This document shows, piece by piece, positions 9,154-20,511 of a stretch of DNA of 64,000 bases. Both the position numbers and the translations under genes were made by a program. Every line of letters starts with the position of its first letter. The stretch's first letter is position 1. Origin of the DNA: Amanita rubescens (Eukaryota; Basidiomycota; Agaricomycetes; Agaricales; Amanitaceae); the NCBI GenBank assembly GCA_015039365.1, contig WION01000001.1, forward strand, positions 310,001 through 374,000, given 5' to 3'. The notes under the pieces are model-generated. The model did no database searches. It was not told the DNA's origin and saw only the letters and a program-made list of their open reading frames with translations.

Positions 9154-11417
9154 ATGGGTTGCTTTTCTTCCAAAGTCAACAACGTCCTTCAGGACGGGAT
9201 ACTGCTTGCTACTTCCATGGCTCCCGTTCCAGGCTTGGGACCTGCTGCCGCTCTTGTGATCGACATCATCAAGCTATGCCAGGCGGTTCCACATAACAGG
9301 TGTGGATAATCATTCCCACGGTGCAACGTTACTTTCTAACTCTTCGCAGAAATGCTGCTCGCAGTCTGGCTGAAAGGTGTCAGAACCTATACAAAGCTCT
9401 AGAGCAGTACGAGAAGAAGCCTATTCCTGATAGTACAATTCAACCCCGTGATGCGGTGTTCAAGTCAGTCGCTGGTTCTTCAATGAAGGGTTTCCACTGA
9501 CAACGTTTAGATGCCTCAATCGGGTCAAGGACACGATGCAGAAGTGGTCGGAGAAAAGCTCGTTTGACATGTTGTTGTTCCTGGGCGAATTCGAGGCCGA
9601 GTTCGATTATTGTGATAACGCAATAAACGATTGCCTTAGAACCTTTAGCGTTAGTTCCTTGTTTGCAAAAGGGTGCATTTCTAACAAATTTCCAGACTGT
9701 TTTCCAAATGGAAACTCTGGTACACCAAAAAGAAACGGAAAGATGGAGAATGGACCTGAAGGAGCGTCAGGACGCCGACCATAAAGATATTATGGAACAG
9801 CTCGCTGCTGCCGATTTCACACAACGATTGACGGAGAGCAAGGTCTTGGAGGGCCAGAATGACATAAAGGGGATTTTAGTGATGATGCAAAAGGTATGTG
9901 AACTGTACACGTGGAGGCTTGGATTGTTTAACATACGCGATTAGGGCCTAGCGGAACACAAGGTCGTGTCGGATGAGGGACGCAAGCGTATGGCCAAGAA
10001 TCTATACAGATTGCTTCGGTTGTCCAATCTGGTCCCACCCGAATGTCAGCTGGACTCCGGAGAGATTGAGTGGTCTGGAGAAGTTCCCATCGATGGCGGC
10101 AACAAAAACGTTGACATGTACAAGGGTCTATATCTCCAAAGCGAGGACGTGAGGATCAAGGTCATCCGCTCCGTCAATATGAAGGACGAGAATACGGTCA
10201 AGGTATGCCTTCCTAACGCTGAAATCTACCTCGCTTGTGGCTCAAAATGCTTTCAGAGGATAAGACGCGAAGTCGAACTGTGGTCAGAGATTTACGCAGT
10301 GGACAAGGGAAAACATGTTATACCATTCTATGGATTTTACAGCCCCGACGGCATTCGTCTGTGAGCGCGCTCGAGAACGTTATACAACCCTTATGCTAAC
10401 GTTTCTGCCAGTGCTTTGGTTAGCCCATGGGTTGATAATGGAAATGCTTTAGCATATGTCATGAAAAACGACAACGTTCTCGATTATAAAAAGCTGGTAC
10501 ATTGCCTTGCCTAGTTTTCACGCCAAGAGTTTAATTGCATCAGTAGATTATCGGCATTGCAGCAGGGATCAAAGTCCTGCATTCGATGAAACCTCCCATT
10601 ATCCACGGGAATTTGAGAGCAGTCCGTACCGTTGTTCATCAGTCACATAAGAAATCATTGATATCTTGGTCAGGAAAAGGTACTTATCAGCGATCAAGGC
10701 CAACCACTAATCGCGGACTTTGCGCTTGCAAAGGCATGTTTCCGCGATCTGTTTTCATACGTATTGCTAATCTTATTGTTGAAGATCGAAGGAAATCCGA
10801 TCACCCAAACCACTGGGGAGTCCGATAGTTGTAGGTGGTGTGCACCAGAGATGTTTGAAGATCAGGCCACCGTGTCAACCAAGGGTGATGTCTATAGCTT
10901 TGGCATGACAATTCTCCAAGTTAGGCTCAGTTCCTTCTACTTTCTGTCTGAGATGCTCAATTCTTTTCAGTTGTATACACATGAGATGCCATACGTTAAT
11001 ATCAACAAAACCTTCCACGTGTATTCTAAGAAGCGGGAGGGTGACGGGCTACCCGATCGCCCGCAGGATGAGCGTGTCGTCGAGCGTGGGTTGGATGACA
11101 GAATATGGGGGCTTCTTTGCCTCTGCTGGTCCAGGGACCCGGAGCGCAGACCTTCAATTAACGAGTTGGAGATAAAACTGTTGAAACCGGCTGAGCAGTT
11201 GCCTCAGGAATCTTCTGCAGTTTTAACTGGGAACGGGCTGGTGGAGGATGCAAAACCGTTGGAACCTGCGGAACAACCATCTCAGGAACCGATCACAGTT
11301 TTGGCAGGGAACGCGCTGGGCGTCGAGGACGATTTCGGCAGTGAGGGTCACGAATACGACGCCGAGCATAAAGGTGTAGAGGGGGATGATACGCGAGTGC
11401 AAGCTATTGCATGCTAA
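9154..11417 (+). CDS. MLKL-like protein: N-terminal helical bundle + pseudokinase (family 2)
   Basis: A gene of about 10 exons. The N-terminus MGCFSSK fits N-myristoylation (Gly2, Ser6, Lys7) plus palmitoylation (Cys3). Next comes a hydrophobic amphipathic segment with PVPGLGPAAALVIDI, then helices with LAERCQNLYKALEQYEKK and CLNRVKDTMQKWSEKS, and a long charged helix near 9720-9890. This resembles the four-helix-bundle plus brace layout of MLKL/HeLo proteins. The kinase-like domain (about 10080-11180) keeps β3 Lys ([10 protein letters not shown]) and CAPE, but the catalytic loop is HGNLRA (Asp to Asn) and the Mg loop is DFALAK (Gly to Ala), so phosphotransfer is unlikely. The C-terminal tail has two copies of a PAEQ..QE..VL.GN.L unit and ends acidic. 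I infer a membrane-acting effector whose pseudokinase is a switch; no activity is shown. Confidence 0.8.
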
Positions 11418-12420
11418 TATTCAGATTTATTGATACATAATAGGGTATTATATATGTAGCGACGGTGTAATCATCTAAAGGTGGCCTTACTCCATGTCCT
11501 GCCGGACTCTTTCTCAACTCCAAGTTACGTGTAAACTCCAAGTCATCCTTATTCTTCACGCCTATATGTTCCATGGTAACCGATGGCAGATCCAATTGCT
11601 GTGCAAGAATAACAATTGTTCTAATTGCGGCTGTTCCACTCCGATGCGCGTTGTTCCACGTCGATAACAAACTTGGACCAAAGTTGGCATTCGTCGACAA
11701 CATTGACAACATATGTTTGGCTCATGCATAGGGCAGTAAGCATAGTGTCACCTGCAAGTCTAGTGATGCAATAAGCATAATACACGTCAATAGACTTGGG
11801 ATTGCAACGGGCGGAGCGCAGATCGCTAGACAGTCCGCTAGGATTGATATTGAAATCAGTGCGTTTGTATCTTTTACGGATGAAGGAAGAACAACACACT
11901 TCGTCAGAAAGATAAAGACCATTAACGGCGTTCAGGTACCAAGTCCGAGTCTGTTCGGTGCCACAATTTCTGCGAAGTTTGAACTATGAGATCCAAGATG
12001 ACGCGACTTAGCATCCTGCGAGAGAAGGTGGTTGTCTGCCAAGGCGTCATGATTGCCGAGAGAAACGATCGATGATGGGCGGACCCCCTCGGACCCCTCA
12101 GCTAGAGATACATGGAGTAGTAACAGAAATCCAGATTCTTGACCGCGACATCTCCTTTGAGGTCCTTGCGAGGCGGGTGAAGAGGAGCTAAGTATAAATG
12201 TGACACACAAGCAATTGCGAGTCCGACGTTGTCATGGTGACACTGACAGTGCAGAAGTTTCGCTGTTCTTTTCGGAGATTGAAACAGATGAAGACGTCAC
12301 TTGCCTTGCCACTAGTACCACAAATCAATGCAATGCAGCGTGGGCGTCAGACTTTGCTGAATCTGACAGCTATGATATTGATAAACCTGGCATGATCAAC
12401 GTGACCCTCCATCCCAGTTA
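11418..12420. other. Region with overlapping minus-strand ORFs, no firm gene
   Basis: Between the MLKL-like gene and the relic at 12421, minus-strand ORFs at 11404-11712, 11621-11899, 11722-11922 and 11932-12210 overlap in different frames. The stretch around 11620-11930 (LNAVNGLYLSDEVCC and beyond) and the one at 11410-11700 have a coding look. I could not assemble them into one spliced model, and I recognise no family. TATAAAT at 12193-12199 lies on the plus strand. A decayed gene is the best guess. Confidence 0.3.
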
Positions 12421-12666
12421 ATGTCATCATCCCTTGCAAACTTCTTCTCTGCCTTTACGAGGACGGGAGTCCAGCTCACTGTATCCGTCGTGCCAATCCC
12501 CGGCCTGGGACCTGTCAGCGACCTTCTCTTGGGGATCATCGAACTTTGCGACAAGATCCCCCAAAACAGGCATGTACTGTCTCTCACGACCCGCGAGCGC
12601 AATTCATCCTTGATTTTTTTTCTTCACAGGAATGCCGCTCGCACGAGACACGGGACGTCAATATAA
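12421..12666 (+). pseudogene. Truncated relic of an MLKL-like N-terminal domain
   Basis: The ORF starts MSSSLANFFSAFTRTG and continues VVPIPGLGPVSDLLLGIIEL CDKIPQNR, which aligns along its length with the first exon of the MLKL-like genes at 9154 and 25526. The family intron follows, but with a GC donor (CAG|GCATGT, 12570) and a CACAG acceptor at 12629. The second exon begins NAART and stops after ten codons (12666). Everything downstream (rest of the bundle, brace, pseudokinase) is missing. It could still make a solo helical peptide of 60 or so residues, but loss of the body argues for a pseudogene. There is no Gly2, so no myristoylation signal. Confidence 0.65.
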
Positions 12667-13392
12667 GGTCCAAGCATCTGCAGGATGGGTCTTCGATTGA
12701 CGAACCGTTGCGCAAGTTCCAAATTTTCTCAATGATTACCTTTGCAATTTAAGACTAATGGTCACGGATAGAGGCTTACCATAGCAATTTCTTAAACGAA
12801 GTGACGTACCGGAACCTGATGATCACTGCCAACCCACATACCTGATTAGAGAAACAAGTACTGATCTATCTAACAGATGACGAGAGAATCGATTGGATAC
12901 TCACCGAAATTGCGGCTGGTGATCCGCTGAAGTAGCACTTGTGTATCTATCCTATTGGCCCAGCTGTTGACAAATTGTCGACGTCGAGACTTTCTCAGAT
13001 CGAGCAAGTTGTACATCAATCGTGTGACCTCGGATGGTGTGCACAACTAAACAACTAGGCGGCTGACCAGATTCCACTCAGAAGATGCGAAATTTACCTA
13101 GGAGTTGCAGCTTGACCGCAGTGCATTCACACGAGTACGTAGTCACACCTTACCATTTATCTCTCATCTTTGTCAATTCACTCCGCTGATTATTTGTCTG
13201 GTTCTGGGCGTCTTCGGGATCAAAGCAGGACAATTGCGGATGCAGCCACCATGTGATTTTGCTGCGTCCGCAATCCGTAAAGCCAAGACCCTCAAATCAT
13301 GGGCGATGTCGGAGATGCCAATATCTTCAACACGAACAAAGTGTCATCTCCGACCTGTCTAAAGATTGGTGTAAGGTGTGGATTGGACGAAC
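12667..13392. other. Intergenic region, no supported gene
   Basis: No ORF here has domain motifs or convincing splice partners. The remainder of the MLKL-like gene expected after 12666 is not recognisable in any frame. Confidence 0.45.
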
Positions 13393-13904
13393 TTACATAA
13401 TCTTTGACTGTCTCTTTGCATGTACGATGTGTGGCATACATATGAAACGGCGATGCTTAGGCTTGAAAATGCAGTACAGCAGTCTACCTTTGAGTTTCTT
13501 TGCCATTCGTTTCTTAAATTCATTCAAGTGCCGCCCGTCATTCTTCAGCTCACAATTCACGATTCCTTCCTGGAGAAAATAAAAACAGAAGGAACACTCA
13601 CCTAAACCCAGGGAAAATCCCGCAACCCGTATATCCTTCCCAAGCAACCCCTCGCCCATGACGACGTGCTCCTCTGAAACCCTGCTAGCCGCGAGGTCCA
13701 TCTGAAACAGGGCCCCAGACGTCCTTGGAATTGGGCGATGTGATGATGATCCACTTCTTCAACAAGCAACGTAGATTTGCGCAGCGGCGTGGAACAATGT
13801 GGTGGTAGTGTGGCTGATGATGGTATGGCATATGCGGCCGCTGTGGGAGTGGACCTGGCTATAGCCGAAATGAGGCGAAATTTACGGGTGTATCTACTAT
13901 CCAT
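13393..13904 (-). CDS. Possible hypothetical gene, one frame break
   Basis: Two minus-strand ORFs meet here. The upstream one (from 13904) ends with LLVEEVDHHHIAQFQGRLG. The downstream one, entered one base out of frame near 13705, reads MDLAASRVSEEHVVMGEGLL, GKDIRVAGFSL, then an acidic-basic segment with LNEFKKRMAKKLKG. The residue composition looks like real protein in both, but the join at a GGGGCCC run needs a +1 shift or an unseen intron. I do not recognise the family. A GTGAGT...CTCCAG segment of 32 nt within the second ORF is too short for a normal intron here. It may be a pseudogene. Confidence 0.3.
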
Positions 13905-14958
13905 GTCTTGGAATACACCAAACGCGTGATTATGTGCACGGGTTCCGGTGGATTCAAAGTGGAGCCTGTGAGACGGAAAAGGAGCAAGCTGTGCATATTG
14001 CGAAGTCTGTTATAAAGAGACGGGTAAAATCGGTGGATGGAAACGTGGCATCGCATGAGTCAAGGGTTCTGAAAATTTGAGCCTCCTTTTAAGGCTTTCT
14101 TGCGTTTCAACTTTTGTGATGCTCGATCATCGACCAGAAGCTCTGGGAAGGAGTCGGGGAGAGATCCGCAGTCGCCCGTGAACACGCGCTTTACCGTAAG
14201 GAAGCGCCGAGACTCGTTGGCTATCACTTGGCTCGAGTCTCATGCCGTCCTAGTCAGTCTCACTAATGCCTCTTTACTCACAGCGTGGATCTGCGCCTCG
14301 TTGAATCGCGAAATAATCCATGAACAATGTGTAGGTCCTAGCAGCGAGATTTGGATATGTCAAATATCGGGATCCAATTTTCAGCTAAGTTGTAGGTGAC
14401 ATGTATGTAGTAGTTAGGGCTGGCGTACTATCATGTCTTGGTTGCGAACTTCTGGGTAGCATCCGATTATTAGGTCACAATTTTTTTATATGCCCATTAG
14501 ACATACACAAGGAACAGAATCTAAAACTAAGAGCGAACTTAGTATAATGCCACGCTGGCGTAGAAATAGGTAGAAATTGTTTACTCCACTCTTTGATGTA
14601 GGCGACAGCGTCAAATATTGCCGCGATGCACGGTTGAACGTTTAGTCATCATGCTTCTCTCCTCTTTGTTCGGTTTCTTATGGGATTGATGCATTCACCC
14701 CCGTATGGATGAAAGAATATTCCTGGCTTCAAGCGCTGTTTGGCCAGACGACACGGTCCGAGTCCAATCCGAACCTGATGCTGTCGAATATGCCGGCTTC
14801 AATTGAGTTCAATGAGGGGGCTGCCGTAATGGTCCTTCACAACATTGACATTGAACATCCACGTTCGCTTGTTCTCCGTGCCCCTTCAATCGCCCAGTGA
14901 TTACTCATCACAGATGCAGGACAGCCTCGGCGCTAAACATTCTCTTCACTCCACGACC
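13905..14958. other. Intergenic region upstream of the single-kinase GTPase gene
   Basis: About 1 kb without a supported gene. The ORFs at 14100-14399 and 14709-14900 show no family motifs. A continuous AT-rich patch around 14460-14540 may mark promoter or terminator DNA. Confidence 0.4.
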
Positions 14959-17900
14959 ATGAATTCGGGTTGGAGTTCACGGGTGTCTCTGACCTCTGTT
15001 AATCGCACCGAGACAAACGTTGTGCCTACTACAGACCGAATCGTAGAAGAATGCCCAAGGTGATATTAGGTTGAACCATCGAAAGAATCTGGCTGAATTT
15101 GTTGTAGGTTCCGGATCCTTGTCGTCGGCCGAGTAAATATTGTTGCCGTTCCTACACGTTTTTCCTGATATCATTTCACAGTCTGGGATGGCGAACGCGT
15201 CTCTTATCAACGCTGTGTTTGGGGCTCCTTTCGAGGTGCATCCTCTTTTTGGCTGTGCTCCAACCGCTAACCACCATCTAGGAAATTCAGGGCCTACCAG
15301 GCACAATTCCCATCAATCAAGAATTCATCTCGCAACGGAACAAACGTCTGGCTATCCATTATTTTAATGATTATGAACCAGGAAGTGTGGAAAAATTCGG
15401 TATCTTGAAAAAATTTATCACAGATCGTAGTCGGAAGAAGTCTTTTGCTGAAAGGCTTCATGCTATTTGGTGCGCATTTAAATCATGCAAAGCAACCTGG
15501 TTCATGTTATCTCTCAGGTTATGCGTTCCCGCACATTCCGCTGACTCGAAACTCGCATTGGATGAAAAGATTTTCAAGTTGAATCGAAATAAAGGCAACT
15601 ATATGCAATCTTTATCTGAATCTATACTCACGTTGATAGTAGTGCCGATAATTGTCGTTTTGATTAAATCCGACACTTTTGTATCCAAGCAGGCCGAAGC
15701 GAGCAACGGCAGTCAAGAATCTGTCGAAAGGGAATTCAAAGAAAGATATGATCGGGTCTTCGAGACGTTGAACAAGAACGCTGTTATACCGTACACGCTC
15801 GTATCTCGTATGTCTGCTTTTTGTGTCGCTTCGACCATATTGATATCTTCTTTCAGTCTTGGAGCCTGAAACACTCCAGCGGCTGGTTCAGACCACGATG
15901 CAAAGTGTAAGGGACGGAAATTCAAGGCCACTATCTTTTCTCGCTCGCTTCAAGAAACGTTTATCCCGGGAGAACTATCAACCAGCAAGATCAGATGAAG
16001 AATTAGCGAGTCCAGCTCCAGCTGTTTTAGCTGCGGCACAACGTGTTGATATGACGGTTAAGATTGCAACATCAATAAAGTACGCTACCATGTCCCCAAT
16101 ATGCTAGATCTGACGCCTTACTATCACAGAGTAGGAAAAAAGAGTAAGCGGTAAGCTTTCAACGTTCAACGTTCTTAACGTGGCTTGCAGCAATAGTGCC
16201 TGACGCGGACTTCTCCAACACTGTTCTTCAAAAATGCCTAAACGCGATACATAAAGACATTGTCACGATCTGGAATATCGAGGATCCAGATGAGGTACGT
16301 GCCAGAATCTATATAAGCCGTCTTTTCGGATTCATCGTACCTTAATAGTTACTTCTCAATGACACATTCCACCGCCAGATGATGGTCCTTGTGGATGATC
16401 TCGGGCAAGACGAACCAAACATTGCCTCGACTATGTGGGTGGAACGACAACCTTAACAATCAGCGCAGCTGATGGTCATTGTAAGACCAAGAAATATGAC
16501 AATAGCATCGACTGCGACTGCGCAGAGCTTAGCAAGCGTGCAAACGAACGGAGTTCACCACAAATTGTAAGTAGACACCTCTGTAATACCGCCCATTGTG
16601 CTGAACTTCACAGGCCCGAGCATATCCGCTGTCTCATGGGCTATGTGGTGGATCTCACACTTATCCTACAAGCTGTGTTTCAAGCTTCGTTCCAAAATAA
16701 ATCGACAGAGAGGGTGACACCTGGCTGCCTCAGCGAAATCCTCTATGAGTTCATTTGTTCGGGAAAGAAGGATACGATTCATGCTGCTATCGTTGAATTT
16801 GTCGGACATCAACATCCACCCGCAAGTAATGACATAGTGGATAAGATCACATTGTTGATCGAGCAAAATGCGGTATGACACTCATATCCCAGCGTAAACG
16901 TACCTGCTAATGATACAACACAGATAAGAGAAAATGATCTACGGTTTGACCGAACAAGGCCTCTTCTGCCCACATTACTCGCCATTCTCAGGGTCGAGGT
17001 AGGAGCTTTCAAAGCATCTTAACACTAGTACTAATAATGCCTTTCAGCTACCTGCGCATAATGCAGTCAATCAGATCACTCTCGATTTTATGAGGAAACT
17101 GTTGAAGCCACATGATTATCACACCATCGCTGATGAACTGGCCATGGATTCGGACATTGAGCTATTCCTTGATTTCATCGTCTTTGTGCGTCGTTATACT
17201 CGAACCATTAACCTTGCTAATGCCCTTTTCAACTAGCTACTCCACGACGGTAGCCTGGCTAATGACGACCTTCCAGATGCAACTCGAAGAGCGCGAAGGC
17301 TAATGGGCAAGCTGTCCGAAAAGGATATCTTGCCCAAATCTCTATTTATTACCGATGTTAAGACGGATTCCACATTCAGAATCATTGGAATGGGAGGCTT
17401 TGGAAATGTTTCCACGGGCTCACGCGAAGGACAGCATGTTGCGCTAAAAGTAATATACAAAACTTCTCATCAAGAAGTCAGTGAATTACTATCGTCAACC
17501 TTCTGATGCTAATTCCTTTGTAAAGGATTCACGCCGAAGAGTTTTTTGTAGAGAAGCGCTTGCATGGCGATCGCTCTCACATAAGTTCATCCTCCCACTT
17601 CTCGGAATATATGAAGAGGAAGGGTGGCTATTCCTTGTATCACCGCTTATGGTGCATGGAACATTGTCTGAATGGAGGAGGAATCAGGAATCGGACATAA
17701 CCGAGATACATAGGCTGGTAAGATTCCATGTTTATCAGTGCGACAGGGTACTGATATCCACTAGATTCAAGAGGTTGCTGAGGGGGTTCAGTATATCCAT
17801 TCGGAGGGGATTGTGCACGGCGACTTGCACCCAGTGAGTATCTTGATATCACACTGTTTGAGTGATCAATTTAAATTGTTGTGTACTAGGGGAATATCCT

Positions 17901-18396
17901 CCTCGATGATAATTTTCACTGCCAAATCACTGATTTTGGATTAACACGACATTCCGAAGCTACCGTTGCGCGATCCACCACGACACATCTGTCATATTTT
18001 GCTGCACCAGAACTGTTTGGTACATGCGCTCATTGTGGCCGAGCAGAGTGTGCGGGATGCTTTGTTGGTAGTGAGCAGCCCCATAGAAGCAAAACAATGA
18101 AAACGGACATATATGCATTTGGTTGCCTTTATTATGCGGTGCGTTCGAGCGCTCCTCGACTTGATCAGCACATTGAGCATTGGTTCACCCAGATATTCTT
18201 CGATACGGTTCCTTTTGAAGGAAAGACGGACTATCAAATCACACGACTAGTTACAGCCGGAAAGCGGCCAGATCGGTTAGCAAATCCAGGAATGGATGAA
18301 GATACGTGGAATCTCATCCAGAGCTGTTGGAAACATCTTCCTCTTGAACGTCCGACAATGGAAGAGATCGTTCGGATGCTGCCTCGGCCTGCATAA
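14959..18396 (+). CDS. Degenerate GTPase - helical region - single kinase (family 1)
   Basis: The ATG at 14959 opens a Ser/Thr-rich leader that ends EECPR and splices in frame to FRILVVGR. The P-loop exon (about 15181-15233) reads SGMANASLINAVFGA where the intact paralogue has SGTGKSSLINAIFGA, so the Walker Lys and Ser are lost. G3 is also lost (HYFND for HDSEG), while IKSD remains at G4. Helical exons follow at 15866-16080 and 16615-16872 (VVDLTLILQAVFQ). The single kinase domain (about 17303-18396) has GMGGFG, VALK, HGDLHP..N, DFGLTRH and APE, so it looks active. A CAHCGRAECAGC insert follows APE. The gene has lost, or never gained, the second kinase. It is convergent with the MLKL-like gene ending at 18511, 114 bases away. 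Confidence 0.8.
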
Positions 18397-18510
18397 GATC
18401 AATGGTCTATTCCCTTATTCCGCAGCCGTACTCTTTGAGTTATAGTATTGCACTCCATTTATTATGACGATCGTATAGTGAGAGCTTTGTATGTACTTGT
18501 GTAGTCGATG

Positions 18511-20511
18511 TTAATCAATAGAACCAAGCTGTTTCACCAAATCACCAATGGATGGTCTATCATTCGGACTCTTAGACCAGCATCGGCAGAGAAGCTCCCA
18601 CATTTTGTCGTCCAATCCACGCTTGATGACACGGTCGTCTTTGGGGCGGTCAGGTAGTTCACCCTGCCCCTTCTTGAAAACCACCTGGATACTCTTTTTA
18701 ACATCCGGGTAGGGCATTTCGTGTGTAAATAGCTAAACAAACTTGAGTATGCCAATATCAAACGTAAAAGAAGATCTGGTCCGACCTCTAGAATGGTCAT
18801 GCCAAAGCTGTATATATCACCCTTGGCCGACACAGCAGCTTGTATTTCGAATATCTCCGGTGCACACCATCTACAACTGTCCGACTGGCTAGCAGTTTGG
18901 GTGATCAAATTACCCTCAAGCTATAAGGGTGCGATTGAGCCATAGATACAATGCAGAATAGATTGACGTTACATACCTTCGCAAGTGCAAAATCCGTGAT
19001 TAGCGGCTGGCCTTCTTCTCCGATAAGCACATTTTCCTTATAAGAAGTTAGCATGCTCATATGCGAGTGTCATGCAAGGACACAAACGGCTCTCAAATTT
19101 CCATGAACGATAAACATAGAGTGGAGGACCTTAATGCCTTCTGCTATTCCGAGAATCTACAACAATCAATATTTCAGGAAAAGTGGATAAAGCAACGTAC
19201 TAGCTTTTTGTAGTCAATATCCTTGAAGTCATTCCGCTTCTGGACATAACTCAGCGCATTTCCATTATCCATCCATGGGCTAACCAGAGCCCTTGTGTGA
19301 TGACGTTATAACAATGGACACTGCATGACATTGTCAGGACTCACAGACGAAGACCATCAGGGGAGTAGAAACCGTAGAATGGTATGATATGCCTTCCCTT
19401 GTCCTTTTCATATATTTTCGCCCATACTTCGACCTCACGCCTAATCCTCTGAATTTATGTGGGTCACGAGGGAAGATCCAACGGCAGTGAGATGTACCTT
19501 TACGTTGTTCTCATCCTTCATATTGATGGAGCGGATGACCTTAATTCTGACATCTTGACTGTTGAGATATCTTCCTTTGTACATGTCAACGTTATTGCCG
19601 TCCTCCATGCGTCTCCCTCCAGCCCATTCGACTACTTTAGAGTTTAGCTGGCATTCCGGTGGGACGCGACCAGAGGATTGCAACAATTCGTATAGGTTTT
19701 CTGCCATATGTCTGCATTCCTCGTCCGATACGGTGGATAAGCTCTATTTCCGAGTATTAAGGAAACTAGCCTAGGCTTGGATGTACACAATAGACGCACC
19801 GTTTGTATCATCGTCGAGACCACCCTTTGATCATCTTCCGTAATTCCGCTGTCCCTTACTTGTTGCACGAAATTGGGAGAGGCAAACTGGCCCATCATAT
19901 CTTTACGGTCGACATTGTGCATCTCTTCCAGTATCCTTCTCCGTTCTTCCTCTTCCTGCTGGTGTGCCAGCCCTTCCAAATGCGCAGCCGTCTAAAGGGT
20001 CGTCAAGAAGCATTCCCTCTAGATATAGAGCGCTTACACTGAAGATAAGTAGACAGTCAGATATTCCTCTATCACAGGCATCCAAATCCGCCTTAAAATC
20101 GGCTTGGCGGATTAGCATATAAAACCAGTTTTTCTCAGCCCATCTCGTCATCGTATCCTTAACCTGGTTGAGACATCTACAGGTCATCAGCAAAATGGAT
20201 TGTAGAGGGACAAACAACTGACCTGAACACATGATCTCGGTATTTGACTGTCCGCTTGGGGAAAGGCAGTTCTTCGTACTGCCCGAGAGAAGTGCACATG
20301 TCCTTACATCTCTGAGCGAGGTATCGCGCAGCGCTCCTATTAACAAGTCTATTTGATTATACTGCGAGAGGTACGATACATACCTATTTAGAGAGACCAT
20401 TTCGCATAATTGGATGATGATGGTGAGAACGTCTCCACCAATTGACACACCGGGAAATGGTGCAGCACTGTGGAACGCAGACTTGGCAATGGAAGAGAAA
20501 GAACCACCCAT
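18511..20511 (-). CDS. MLKL-like protein: helical bundle + pseudokinase (family 2)
   Basis: The start at 20511 gives MGGSFSSIAKSAFHS, which fits N-myristoylation (Gly2, Ser6). PFPGVSIGGDVLTIIIQL follows, then a GTATGT intron in the family position. Later exons carry CLNQVKDTMTRWAEKNWFYM and the charged brace-like helix near 19800-19970. The pseudokinase begins about 19600 (VDMYKGRYL, then [10 protein letters not shown]) and has VHGNLRA near 19100, TDFALAK near 18985 and CAPE near 18855, ending LVKQLGSID at 18511. HRD is HGN and DFG is DFA, as in its paralogues. A TATA-like element lies 31-43 bases upstream of the ATG. Exon order and intron phases match the gene at 25526, so this is a full-length paralogue. 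Role as a membrane effector is inferred. Confidence 0.78.
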
